A stretch of DNA of 11,434 nt from NCBI GenBank assembly GCA_002690445.1, contig NZER01000514.1, positions 1-11,434 of the forward strand, read 5' to 3'. The notes beneath the pieces were generated by a model. The model had not been told where the DNA came from and did no database searches. It was given only the letters and a program-made list of their open reading frames with translations. Every line of letters starts with the position of its first letter. Position 1 is the first letter of the stretch. Positions 1 to 5,309 of the stretch are shown here, in pieces. This DNA is from Candidatus Pacearchaeota archaeon. Its GTDB lineage: Archaea; Nanoarchaeota; Nanoarchaeia; Pacearchaeales; GW2011-AR1. A program made the position numbers and the translations under genes.

Positions 1-311
1 TGATACCCCCTGAGTACTTTTTCCTGGGAAAAATCGACGTTTTTCGTGGTGATAACGGTTATATTGTTCACTACATTATATTCTAAATCCATCTGTGATA
101 GGATATTTTTTACCTTAGTTAGAAATCCCCAGGGGAAGGACCCTGTCTTTTTACGGTATAATTTGACTATCGCCCATAAAGGATTAGACATATACTGTGC
201 ACCCTGCTTAGTATATTTCATTTTATTCTCTAGTACAGTAGCTAATGTTGCTTGAGGTATGGGCGTTATGTATCCTCTCCTACATTTCCTTATTATGGTG
301 TATTTAAACAT
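1..311 (-). CDS. Probable SF2 DNA helicase, N-terminal part (runs off window)
   Basis: About 103 codons are visible, from an ATG at 311 to the left edge, still open. The start overlaps the end of the upstream gene by 19 bases and has no clear Shine-Dalgarno sequence, so it is less certain than most here. Near residues 50-60 there is a stretch reading KKTGSFPWGFL, followed by a helical segment and then, at the edge, VLRGY with the next codon beginning CA. This resembles the N-terminal region of UvsW/Rad25-like superfamily 2 helicases, where an aromatic/FPxGLL-like segment precedes an LRxYQ Q-motif. No Walker A or DEAD box is visible because the gene is cut. Codons in the edge-proximal part end in C more often than elsewhere in the window. 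Family assignment is inference from short motifs. Confidence 0.55.
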   Translation of the reverse strand, partial: MFKYTIIRKCRRGYITPIPQATLATVLENKMKYTKQGAQYMSNPLWAIVKLYRKKTGSFPWGFLTKVKNILSQMDLEYNVVNNITVITTKNVDFSQEKVLRGY

Positions 312-523
312 TTAAACCAGTAAAAGCTTCTATCCTCACGCATCTTTCCCAGATAAAGTGAAGTTACTGAAATATTTTCTTCACCATCTCTCATCTTACT
401 ACCTGCTTTTGCACTCTGCCACTCTTTCCTATAGTAGTCATATCGTTTTTGTGCAACATGCTTTATTTGTACTAACAACTCAATTGGTATATCTACTTCC
501 CCCATATTTGGTAACATTTTCAT
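293..523 (-). CDS. Hypothetical protein, 76 aa
   Basis: The ATG at 523 follows a GAGGTG Shine-Dalgarno sequence at a spacing of four bases, and the ribosome site overlaps the stop codon of the upstream gene. The protein has a helical N-terminal half with LLVQIKHVAQKRYDYYRKEW, then a charged segment, and ends in an aromatic stretch (FYWF). There is no signal peptide, membrane segment or cysteine cluster. I recognise no family. Its close packing with 527-760 and with the helicase start shows it is a real translated unit of the same operon, but nothing indicates its function. Confidence 0.75.
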   Translation of the reverse strand: MKMLPNMGEVDIPIELLVQIKHVAQKRYDYYRKEWQSAKAGSKMRDGEENISVTSLYLGKMREDRSFYWFKCLNTP

Positions 524-526
524 TTT

Positions 527-760
527 TCACCTCTGTTTCAATTTTTCTAATCTCTCATATATCATTTTACACTCACTCACCGACTTTGCAATTATACCAT
601 TCAAACTTTTATGTCTTAACAGTAACTGATTTAAGTAGTTATAGCAATCCACCAACTCTTCTTGTGACTCTGTTATTAATTTTTTTGCATCCCACTCATT
701 CCATTCATTCTCTCCCTTCCAATTATCTAATCTTTGCTTTGCATGTTCTTCAAACTTCAT
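527..760 (-). CDS. Hypothetical small helical protein, 77 aa
   Basis: The ATG at 760 has a GAGGTGA ribosome site five bases upstream and overlaps the end of the preceding gene by 11 bases. The predicted protein is almost entirely helical and Trp/Glu/Lys-rich near the N-terminus (NWKGENEWNEW), followed by EELVDCYNYL. The EELxDxxNYL pattern is reminiscent of MazG-like or other small phage nucleotide-metabolism helices. One segment is not enough to claim it, since the other metal-binding carboxylates of MazG are not evident. Function unknown. Confidence 0.75.
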   Translation of the reverse strand: MKFEEHAKQRLDNWKGENEWNEWDAKKLITESQEELVDCYNYLNQLLLRHKSLNGIIAKSVSECKMIYERLEKLKQR

Positions 761-1025
761 TCTCTTTCACCTCTACTTGTTTATCACTTTTTTGTAAATA
801 TTTAGGTAAAAGCATATCAATTGCATTAACTCCTTTTGTTTTAATTCTTTCTCTTCTTCTTATCCATCTACTCTTTTCCTTCTCCATCCAAAGTATATTT
901 TGTTTACAACTTTCGATTTCTTTAGTGTATCCATTAATTTGCTTATCAACATAATGCATAGGTCTTTTTCTCATATCTTCAATCCAGTCAATCTGTGTTA
1001 TAAAATTCCAAAATATATTATTCAT
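750..1025 (-). CDS. Hypothetical coiled-coil protein, 91 aa
   Basis: An ATG at 1037 is possible, but the perfect GGAGGT at 1030-1035 lies immediately after it and four bases before a second in-frame ATG at 1025, so 1025 is the better start. The product is helical, with a likely coiled coil from about residue 28 to 65 (KEIESCKQNILWMEKEKSRW) and a very basic RIRRRER-like patch, then an acidic tail. No domain is recognised. The basic helical character would fit a nucleic-acid or structural scaffold role, but this is not demonstrated. Confidence 0.75.
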   Translation of the reverse strand: MNNIFWNFITQIDWIEDMRKRPMHYVDKQINGYTKEIESCKQNILWMEKEKSRWIRRRERIKTKGVNAIDMLLPKYLQKSDKQVEVKENEV

Positions 1026-1049
1026 TTTTACCTCCATTCCAAACTTTTA

Positions 1050-1220
1050 TTACTGCTCTCTTAAATACTTCTTCCTCCTTAACTCACTTATCTCTCCACA
1101 GTATGGACATTGTACAAACTCTCCTTTATCATCTGCTGGTACAGCTATCCACTTACGACAAAAAGGATTATCGCAATATCCTCCTCTTCCAAAATTTACT
1201 CCTTGAAATCTGACATCCAT
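1050..1220 (-). CDS. Small zinc-ribbon protein, 56 aa
   Basis: This short open frame runs from an ATG at 1220 to TAA at 1050. It begins inside the last codons of the DpdA-like gene, overlapping it by 25 bases in another frame. An in-frame pattern C16-x4-C21 and C38-PY-C41-G is that of a zinc ribbon (C-x4-C-x16-C-x2-C), with a basic tail ending LRRKKYLREQ. Conserved cysteine spacing, an undisturbed frame and a fit that exactly fills the gap between two genes support it being real. A zinc-bound protein binding nucleic acid or another protein is the likely role. The overlap suggests expression together with the DpdA-like enzyme. Confidence 0.7.
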   Translation of the reverse strand: MDVRFQGVNFGRGGYCDNPFCRKWIAVPADDKGEFVQCPYCGEISELRRKKYLREQ

Positions 1221-1942
1221 TTTAGATTATGTTTAATACATTCCTCTTGTTTTTTATTAATTTTCTTTATCTCAAAATAATCTTTAGGTCTTTTAGGGTC
1301 TTGACTTGGGTGAATAGGAAGTTTAATATTAAAATAACCACACTTAAAAGCTAGTGTAGTATCTGCACTTTGAACATAATATCTCTTCTCGCTTTTTAAT
1401 GTCTCCAAATTATTCACACCAAATAAATGTACTGGTTTCTCTATACCAAACCCTCTACTATTAAATAGTTTATCAATCATATTTATAAGTTCTGGTCTTC
1501 TCCATTCATCCCAAACTCTTACAGGATAAGGAACTGCAATCCAATCAATTCCTATAAGTGAATTAAAATAATCGAAAGAATTTAACTCTTCTTTTAAACT
1601 AGTACCTTTAACAACACCCATTACCTTTATATTTTTATCTAACTTCTCAATTAACTTTAAACACTTCCTTATCTTCTCATAAAACTTCTTATCCGCAATA
1701 AAAAAATCAGGAAGAGTTAATACGTCAGCTTCAATCATATGTGCTTTCTGAATAAGTGTTTTTATTGGTAAGTTTTTACGAAGTTCCCACCAACTATTAT
1801 CTAAAATCTTAGTACCCTTCATTTTTTTATACGTCCTGGTGTAACCGTTTTTTCCTACTAAGTGAGCAAATAACATATGTCCACCATCATGACTATCATA
1901 CTCTTCTACAAATTTTCCTGGTATTATGTTCATTATTTCCAT
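1196..1942 (-). CDS. dpdA: DpdA-like DNA (7-deazaguanine) transglycosylase
   Basis: A 248-aa protein resembling the compact viral DpdA branch of the tRNA-guanine transglycosylase superfamily, which swaps guanine in DNA for a 7-deazaguanine base. Visible landmarks along a TIM-barrel-like order are LDN (47-49, near the DSGG position of TGT), EADVLTLPD (71-79), VMGVVKG (107-113), IDWIAVPYP (132-140), VHLFGV (171-176, cf. HLLGxG of TGT) and QSADTTLAF (191-199) with a candidate catalytic Asp194. A further ATG lies at 1981, but AGAGGT four bases before the ATG at 1942 decides this start, and the upstream region codes for a zinc ribbon in another frame. It lacks the C-terminal CxCxxC zinc site of canonical TGT. 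Context with GAT-QueC, FolE and QueD strongly supports the call; the exact subfamily is uncertain. Confidence 0.8.
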   Translation of the reverse strand: MEIMNIIPGKFVEEYDSHDGGHMLFAHLVGKNGYTRTYKKMKGTKILDNSWWELRKNLPIKTLIQKAHMIEADVLTLPDFFIADKKFYEKIRKCLKLIEKLDKNIKVMGVVKGTSLKEELNSFDYFNSLIGIDWIAVPYPVRVWDEWRRPELINMIDKLFNSRGFGIEKPVHLFGVNNLETLKSEKRYYVQSADTTLAFKCGYFNIKLPIHPSQDPKRPKDYFEIKKINKKQEECIKHNLKWMSDFKE

Positions 1943-1944
1943 TT

Positions 1945-2076
1945 TTACCTCTTTAACATATGTACCTTTCCACACGTACATATCACTTTAACTTCAAAAC
2001 TATTTACTCTTCTTACACCACCTATATCAACTGTTAAACGATGTCCACAACCATCACAATATTGAACGTATTTCAC
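1945..2076 (-). CDS. Small zinc-ribbon protein, 43 aa
   Basis: A GTG at 2076 follows the purine-rich ribosome site AGAAGGTGG, and the frame ends with TAA at 1945, two bases before the DpdA-like ATG. The sequence has C7-x2-C10 (YCDGCGHRL) and C33-x-C35 (ICTCGK), a compact zinc-ribbon or treble-clef-like pattern with a beta-rich middle. Its start overlaps the end of the HNH gene by 23 bases. Its last codons contain the Shine-Dalgarno sequence of the DpdA-like gene, so the two are probably translationally coupled. Function is unknown. An accessory role with DpdA is possible on position alone. Confidence 0.68.
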   Translation of the reverse strand: MKYVQYCDGCGHRLTVDIGGVRRVNSFEVKVICTCGKVHMLKR

Positions 2077-2476
2077 TAACACCACCTTCTATTCTTTTTT
2101 GTAACACATTAAAAAGGTAATTTTCCCAATACTTTCTATTACCGTTAGTTATACCGTGACATTTCTCACACAATGTAATAAGATTGTTAGATTTACAATT
2201 AAGTTTATTATAATCTATATGATGTACATGGTCACCATAATTATTACACACACATAAATAACCATCTCTTTCTCTGATAAACTGTTTTAAACTTTCTGTA
2301 AACTGTTTAGAATAAGGTTCAAAAGATTTACCACCTTGCCAATTAGGAGACTCTTTTCCATAATAAACAGGAGTAAGTAATCTTACTTTCTCTCTCATTT
2401 CTGTAGTTTTCATAAGAACAGATACAGTTTTAATCATCTTCTCTCTCCTACACAATTCTTTTTCTGAAATTTCCAT
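2054..2476 (-). CDS. HNH endonuclease (probable freestanding homing type)
   Basis: A 140-aa protein with an HNH fold: cysteines at 75 and 77, HVHHID at 83-88, SNNLITLC at 96-103 and EKCH ending in His107. An NWxGG segment (45-49) precedes the domain, as is common in phage HNH proteins. The first zinc pair is C-x-C rather than the usual C-x2-C, which could weaken zinc binding. The ATG at 2476 has no clear ribosome site. A second in-frame ATG at 2437 follows AGGAGAGAGA and gives a 127-aa product retaining the whole domain. It lies between GAT-QueC and the DpdA genes, a typical position for a mobile phage endonuclease. A packaging-associated HNH role cannot be excluded but no terminase is nearby. 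Confidence 0.85.
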   Translation of the reverse strand: MEISEKELCRREKMIKTVSVLMKTTEMREKVRLLTPVYYGKESPNWQGGKSFEPYSKQFTESLKQFIRERDGYLCVCNNYGDHVHHIDYNKLNCKSNNLITLCEKCHGITNGNRKYWENYLFNVLQKRIEGGVSEIRSIL

Positions 2477-2486
2477 CTTTATTATT

Positions 2487-3878
2487 TTACATAAAAGGTT
2501 TTACATACTTTTCAATAAACTTATCTACATCTTCAACGTAACTCTTCTCCTTAACCATTTTAAATGCATTAACTCGAAATTGACAACATCCACACTTACC
2601 ACATACTAAAACTTCTTCTCCAATTACTTGCGGATAATAGCAACTACACGTATGTTCGAAAGGTACCTTAATCTTCTTACCCAATTCTACTATCTCATGC
2701 TTAATGAGATGAATTAAAGGTGCAGTAAACTTTACATTTGTACCCCAATCTAAACTATACTTAAGTGTTTGATTAAGTGTATCTACAAACGTAGGATTGT
2801 TATCTGGATATACTGAATCCATTTGTTGTCCGCCATAAACAACAATATCATAATGTAACATTTCAGCAACTCCAGCAGCAATCATAACTAAAATAGCATT
2901 TCTGTTTGGTACGTATGATAAAGTTGATTCTGCATCTAACATTTGGTCATCAGCATTCGCTTCTTTTTGATGAAGTAATTTTGAAGTATTTTTAAAGATA
3001 TCAAACGTTGACCTAGCATCGTATATTATAGGTTCGCTTTCCAATATCTCAGCTAACTTTTTAATACAAAGTAATTCAGCGGCTTGAGCAGCTTGTCCAT
3101 ACTTAAAATGAATTAGTTTTACTTCATAACCTAAACGCTTATATACCCAAGCAGTTACAACAGAATCAATTCCACCACTACAAACAACCAACACTTTCTT
3201 ATTTCTTTCTTTGGGATATAGTGAATATTTCTTCATAGATTTATCAGAATTTAATTGATAACAAGTATAAGGTGATATCTCTTCAGATATCTCTCTATAT
3301 TTTTCAGGTAACATTTCTTTAAGAGAAGCAATTACTACTCCTCCAATTGTTTTATCTTGTACCCAACATAACGGCATAAAGTTTTTAGCAATATATAAAG
3401 CATCATCAATTTTATCATAACATAATATAGCAAAACTACCTTTCAATTCCTTTAATGCAGGTACAATACCTAACTTTTCAAATAATTCAGGTAGGATTGC
3501 TGTATCTACCTTAGATTCAGGATTAAGTTTATACTTTTTAATTAATTCTTTATCATTTGCTATTATACCATTATGCACAACTACAAATCTCTCACCCATA
3601 AAAGGTTGTTGATTTTTTAAATCCTGACCAGCATCAGTTTCATATTCAGTTGTAGGAATAGCACGTGAGTTTGCTATTAACCATTTATATTCTACATCTA
3701 AGATAAGATTTATATTTTCAGGATTAATTATTTTTTTATTCCAAATACCATTACTTTCTTTTTGTGCTATATAATAACCCACACCATCTCTACCTCTTAA
3801 TGATAAACTTTGTATGATATCATTAACATCATCTTCACCTAATCCTTTCATTGCTGTTATTCCACAAATTTTAACCAC
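2487..3878 (-). CDS. Glutamine amidotransferase-QueC fusion (GAT-QueC)
   Basis: 463 aa if begun at GTG 3878. Residues 1-200 form a class II (Ntn-type) glutaminase: MVKICGI with candidate nucleophile Cys5, RGRDG at 28-32, NQQPF at 89-93, HNGI at 102-105. Residues 225-463 form a QueC domain: ATP PP-loop SGGIDS at 234-239, KYGQ at 259-262, YVPNRN at 322-327, and zinc ligands Cys413, Cys426, Cys429 and Cys432 before RVNAF. QueC turns 7-carboxy-7-deazaguanine into preQ0 using ATP and ammonia. GAT-QueC fusions are known from archaeosine formation in Crenarchaeota and, in phage 9g, are linked to deoxyarchaeosine in DNA. An ATT at 3869 with ideal Shine-Dalgarno spacing would give MCGI, the canonical N-terminus. 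The neighbouring DpdA-like gene suggests DNA rather than tRNA as target. Confidence 0.9.
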   Translation of the reverse strand: MVKICGITAMKGLGEDDVNDIIQSLSLRGRDGVGYYIAQKESNGIWNKKIINPENINLILDVEYKWLIANSRAIPTTEYETDAGQDLKNQQPFMGERFVVVHNGIIANDKELIKKYKLNPESKVDTAILPELFEKLGIVPALKELKGSFAILCYDKIDDALYIAKNFMPLCWVQDKTIGGVVIASLKEMLPEKYREISEEISPYTCYQLNSDKSMKKYSLYPKERNKKVLVVCSGGIDSVVTAWVYKRLGYEVKLIHFKYGQAAQAAELLCIKKLAEILESEPIIYDARSTFDIFKNTSKLLHQKEANADDQMLDAESTLSYVPNRNAILVMIAAGVAEMLHYDIVVYGGQQMDSVYPDNNPTFVDTLNQTLKYSLDWGTNVKFTAPLIHLIKHEIVELGKKIKVPFEHTCSCYYPQVIGEEVLVCGKCGCCQFRVNAFKMVKEKSYVEDVDKFIEKYVKPFM

Positions 3879-4066
3879 CTCATTCTTAGTTTATCTTTAA
3901 AATACAATTTCATGACTAATCTATTCACTCCTCCACCAAAACAATCCAAACAAAAACCTTTATTCCACTTCTTGCACTTCCTTCTATGTTTCAATATCTC
4001 TTTATAAGTCTTACTCTTCTCTATCATCTTTTGTATTCTGTCTTTCTCTTTTAGTGAATCTATCAT
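3857..4066 (-). CDS. Hypothetical basic Cys-containing protein, 69 aa
   Basis: The ATG at 4066 overlaps the stop of the upstream zinc ribbon (ATGA) and has TTTGGAG as ribosome site. The protein has a charged N-terminal helix (SLKEKDRIQKMIEK), then RRKCKKWNKGFCLDCFGGG with C31, C39 and C42, and a basic C-terminus. The three cysteines could bind metal with a further ligand, but no full zinc-finger pattern is evident. It overlaps the GAT-QueC start by 13-22 bases. No family is recognised; the Lys/Arg content suggests nucleic-acid binding. Confidence 0.72.
   Translation of the reverse strand: MIDSLKEKDRIQKMIEKSKTYKEILKHRRKCKKWNKGFCLDCFGGGVNRLVMKLYFKDKLRMRWLKFVE
3867..3881 (-). promoter_or_regulatory. 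Ribosome site and possible ATT initiation codon of GAT-QueC
   Basis: Read on the minus strand, GAGGTG (3881-3876) is followed by six bases and then ATT-TGT-GGA. The nominal GTG start is itself the last three bases of this Shine-Dalgarno sequence and has no good ribosome site of its own. Starting at ATT (3869) would make the protein begin Met-Cys-Gly-Ile, as class II glutaminases do after Met removal. The spacing falls within the 4-8 bases seen for other genes here. Confidence 0.45.
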
Positions 4067-4203
4067 TTGTACTCCAAATTACATTTTCTACAATAATTTT
4101 TAATCATTCCTGATTTAACCATTGTATATCCTTTACATCGTCTACAATATCTTCTTCTTCCCGTTGGATTAGTCTTTAATACGGTATACTTACCATTATT
4201 CAT
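4063..4203 (-). CDS. Small zinc-ribbon protein, 46 aa
   Basis: The ATG at 4203 overlaps the stop of the phosphoribosyltransferase gene as ATGA, with a GAGGT ribosome site three bases upstream. The TGA stop overlaps the next ATG as ATGA as well. The protein carries C20-x2-C23 and C38-x2-C41 (YCRRCKGY and YCRKCNLEY), a clean two-knuckle zinc-ribbon pattern on a basic background (GRRRYC). The double ATGA overlap and the paired CxxC motifs make a chance frame unlikely. A nucleic-acid-binding role is likely in general terms; no specific function can be assigned. Confidence 0.75.
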   Translation of the reverse strand: MNNGKYTVLKTNPTGRRRYCRRCKGYTMVKSGMIKNYCRKCNLEYK

Positions 4204-4604
4204 TTTACCTCGTATGGAAAAACTATCCACATATCATGCTTTATAATACCACCAATAAGACTGATACTACACGAAGCATTATATCTTTGTAGTAGAGCAG
4301 CGAAAGTCGGTTTAGCTTTATGTTGTAACTCAAACTCCTTACTAAAGTTATTCATTGTAACACCGCTATCAACAATATCATCAACAATTAAAGTTTCAGT
4401 ACTAATTTCTCTCTTCTCTACTATAGGAAGATTTAATCTATGCGAAAGTAATACAGCAGTTATCATACCACCTCTAGGAATACCATAAATATTTTTAAAC
4501 TTTAACTTACTCTTTTTTATACCTTTAATAAGTTTATCCGCTGTCATAACAATAATATTCCATTCCAATTTAAGTTTTTGTTGTCCTGCCTTTGGTTCTT
4601 TCAT
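4200..4604 (-). CDS. Phosphoribosyltransferase, type I (purine PRTase-like)
   Basis: A 134-aa protein with the type I PRTase PRPP-binding motif TLIVDDIVDSGVTM (71-84), preceded by YGIPRGGMITAVLLSHRL (40-57) and followed by IVFPYE near the C-terminus, close to the FPWE of xanthine/guanine-type PRTases. It would join a purine-like base to PRPP-derived ribose 5-phosphate. The start at 4604 is set by GAGGT five bases upstream, inside the end of the preceding gene (35-base overlap). It sits two genes upstream of GAT-QueC, so salvage of guanine released by DpdA base exchange, or handling of a deazaguanine base, is an attractive but unproven link. The substrate cannot be told from sequence; a simple host-like purine salvage enzyme is equally possible. 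Confidence 0.85.
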   Translation of the reverse strand: MKEPKAGQQKLKLEWNIIVMTADKLIKGIKKSKLKFKNIYGIPRGGMITAVLLSHRLNLPIVEKREISTETLIVDDIVDSGVTMNNFSKEFELQHKAKPTFAALLQRYNASCSISLIGGIIKHDMWIVFPYEVK

Positions 4605-4821
4605 CTTTTACCTCATCTATTTTATCCCATAACTTTTCAACCTTATCTTTTACCCCTAACTCCTCTATAATTCTCCACAACTTCTCATAACGATATTCTA
4701 AGACCGCTAAAGTAGTATCTTTCGTACTTTTTATAATATCGAATCTTCTATCTTCATATGATTTTAAGTGGTCAGGTTTCAACCAGTTTGGTAATTCAAC
4801 GTTAGGATGTATTCTTTTCAT
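4570..4821 (-). CDS. Hypothetical protein, 83 aa
   Basis: The ATG at 4821 overlaps the stop of the LAGLIDADG remnant (ATGA) and has no Shine-Dalgarno sequence of its own, so translation may depend on coupling. The N-terminus reads RIHPNVELPNWLKPDHL. The rest is helical and highly charged with possible heptads (YEKLWRIIEELGVKDKVEKL), ending in a Lys/Thr-rich tail. No family is recognised. It overlaps the phosphoribosyltransferase by 35 bases. It is unrelated in sequence to the missing C-terminal half of a LAGLIDADG protein. Confidence 0.65.
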   Translation of the reverse strand: MKRIHPNVELPNWLKPDHLKSYEDRRFDIIKSTKDTTLAVLEYRYEKLWRIIEELGVKDKVEKLWDKIDEVKDERTKGRTTKT

Positions 4822-4970
4822 TTTTGTAATGTTAAATCTACCAAATAACCATTCTGATTTCTCTCCATACTACCATCAGCATAAAGAAAACCTAAGACAT
4901 ATGCCATATCATTAGACCATTCCTCAAAAAATTTTTCGTTGATATTATATCTATACTTTTTATTTAACAT
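4818..4970 (-). pseudogene. LAGLIDADG homing endonuclease, N-terminal remnant
   Basis: Fifty codons remain, from an ATG at 4970 with GGAG nine bases upstream. The segment FFEEWSNDMAYVLGFLYADGS is split here as FFEEWSND plus MAYVLGFLYADGS (residues 14-34) and is the characteristic first LAGLIDADG helix, followed by the expected turn and first strand (YLVDLTLQ). The frame then stops at TGA 4818. A functional single-domain enzyme would normally need well over 100 residues including the active-site fold, and no continuation is seen in the downstream frames. It overlaps the GtrA-like gene end by 11 bases. It may be a decayed insertion, or a retained short peptide whose ATGA stop supports the next gene. 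Confidence 0.7.
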
Positions 4971-5154
4971 TTTCTTTAACTCCACTTGTTTCACGAAATA
5001 TCCAATACCTTCCAACAAAAAATCCTATTATGTTAGTAAGTATTGTTGGTATCCAGAATCCCTTTATCCATATAAAAAAACCAAAATACCAGACAGCAGA
5101 ATACACTATTCCTGCCAACATATTCCTTGCAAATTGTTTATAAATTGTTTTCAT
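4960..5154 (-). CDS. Half-size GtrA-like membrane protein, 64 aa
   Basis: Two hydrophobic segments (about residues 14-30 and 36-50) are followed by VGRYWIFRE, which resembles the NRxWVF motif that follows a transmembrane helix in GtrA-like proteins. GtrA proteins usually have about 130 residues and four helices and help flip polyprenol-linked sugars, so this is about half the usual size. A GTG nine bases upstream is possible, but AAGGAGTG six bases before the ATG at 5154 favours this start. The ATG overlaps the stop of the mini zinc finger upstream (ATGA). It may act as a dimer in the membrane, perhaps in envelope or surface glycan change, or could be an unrelated small holin-like membrane protein. 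Confidence 0.6.
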   Translation of the reverse strand: MKTIYKQFARNMLAGIVYSAVWYFGFFIWIKGFWIPTILTNIIGFFVGRYWIFRETSGVKENVK

Positions 5155-5309
5155 TCTACACACTCCTTACTATGAAAGTACTCTACTTTTGATACACCTT
5201 TCCAACTTATATGTCTCTTAATACATTTCTTTCTTTTTTTAATCATCTCATTACATCCTCTACAAAGGTGTGGTATTCTTGCACGTTTAACAGTAATAAA
5301 TTTAGTCAT
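5151..5309 (-). CDS. Mini zinc-finger protein, 52 aa
   Basis: The frame runs from an ATG at 5309, overlapping the DNA polymerase stop as ATGA, to a TGA that overlaps the next ATG in the same way. It contains C16-x2-C19 (LCRGCNEMI), a very basic middle (KKRKKCIKRH) and H46-x3-C50 (YFHSKEC). A CxxC followed by a distant HxxxC on a basic scaffold resembles PARP-like or ligase-type zinc fingers that recognise DNA ends, but the protein is shorter than those domains. Translation coupled directly to the DNA polymerase suggests a DNA-binding accessory; that is inference. Confidence 0.72.
   Translation of the reverse strand: MTKFITVKRARIPHLCRGCNEMIKKRKKCIKRHISWKGVSKVEYFHSKECVE

Noticed and set aside
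46..255. Plus-strand open frame of 69 codons at the left edge
   Set aside because: It lies opposite the helicase fragment, which shows a recognisable FPxGFL/LRxY pattern and stays open to the edge.
527..760. MazG-like nucleotide pyrophosphohydrolase
   Set aside because: Only one EELxDxxNYL-like segment is present; the second acidic metal-binding motif is not evident and the protein is short.
358..954. Long plus-strand open frame (198 codons) rich in Ser, Leu and Phe
   Set aside because: It is the reverse complement of three well-supported minus-strand genes with ribosome sites. The hydrophobic composition results from reading purine-rich coding DNA in antisense.
1943..1981. Longer start of the DpdA-like protein at 1981
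   Set aside because: The extra 13 residues overlap the zinc-ribbon gene in another frame, and the strong ribosome site lies just before the ATG at 1942.
1877..2065. Plus-strand frame across the 1945-2076 region
   Set aside because: The minus strand here has a GTG start with a ribosome site and paired cysteine motifs, so the plus-strand frame is a shadow.
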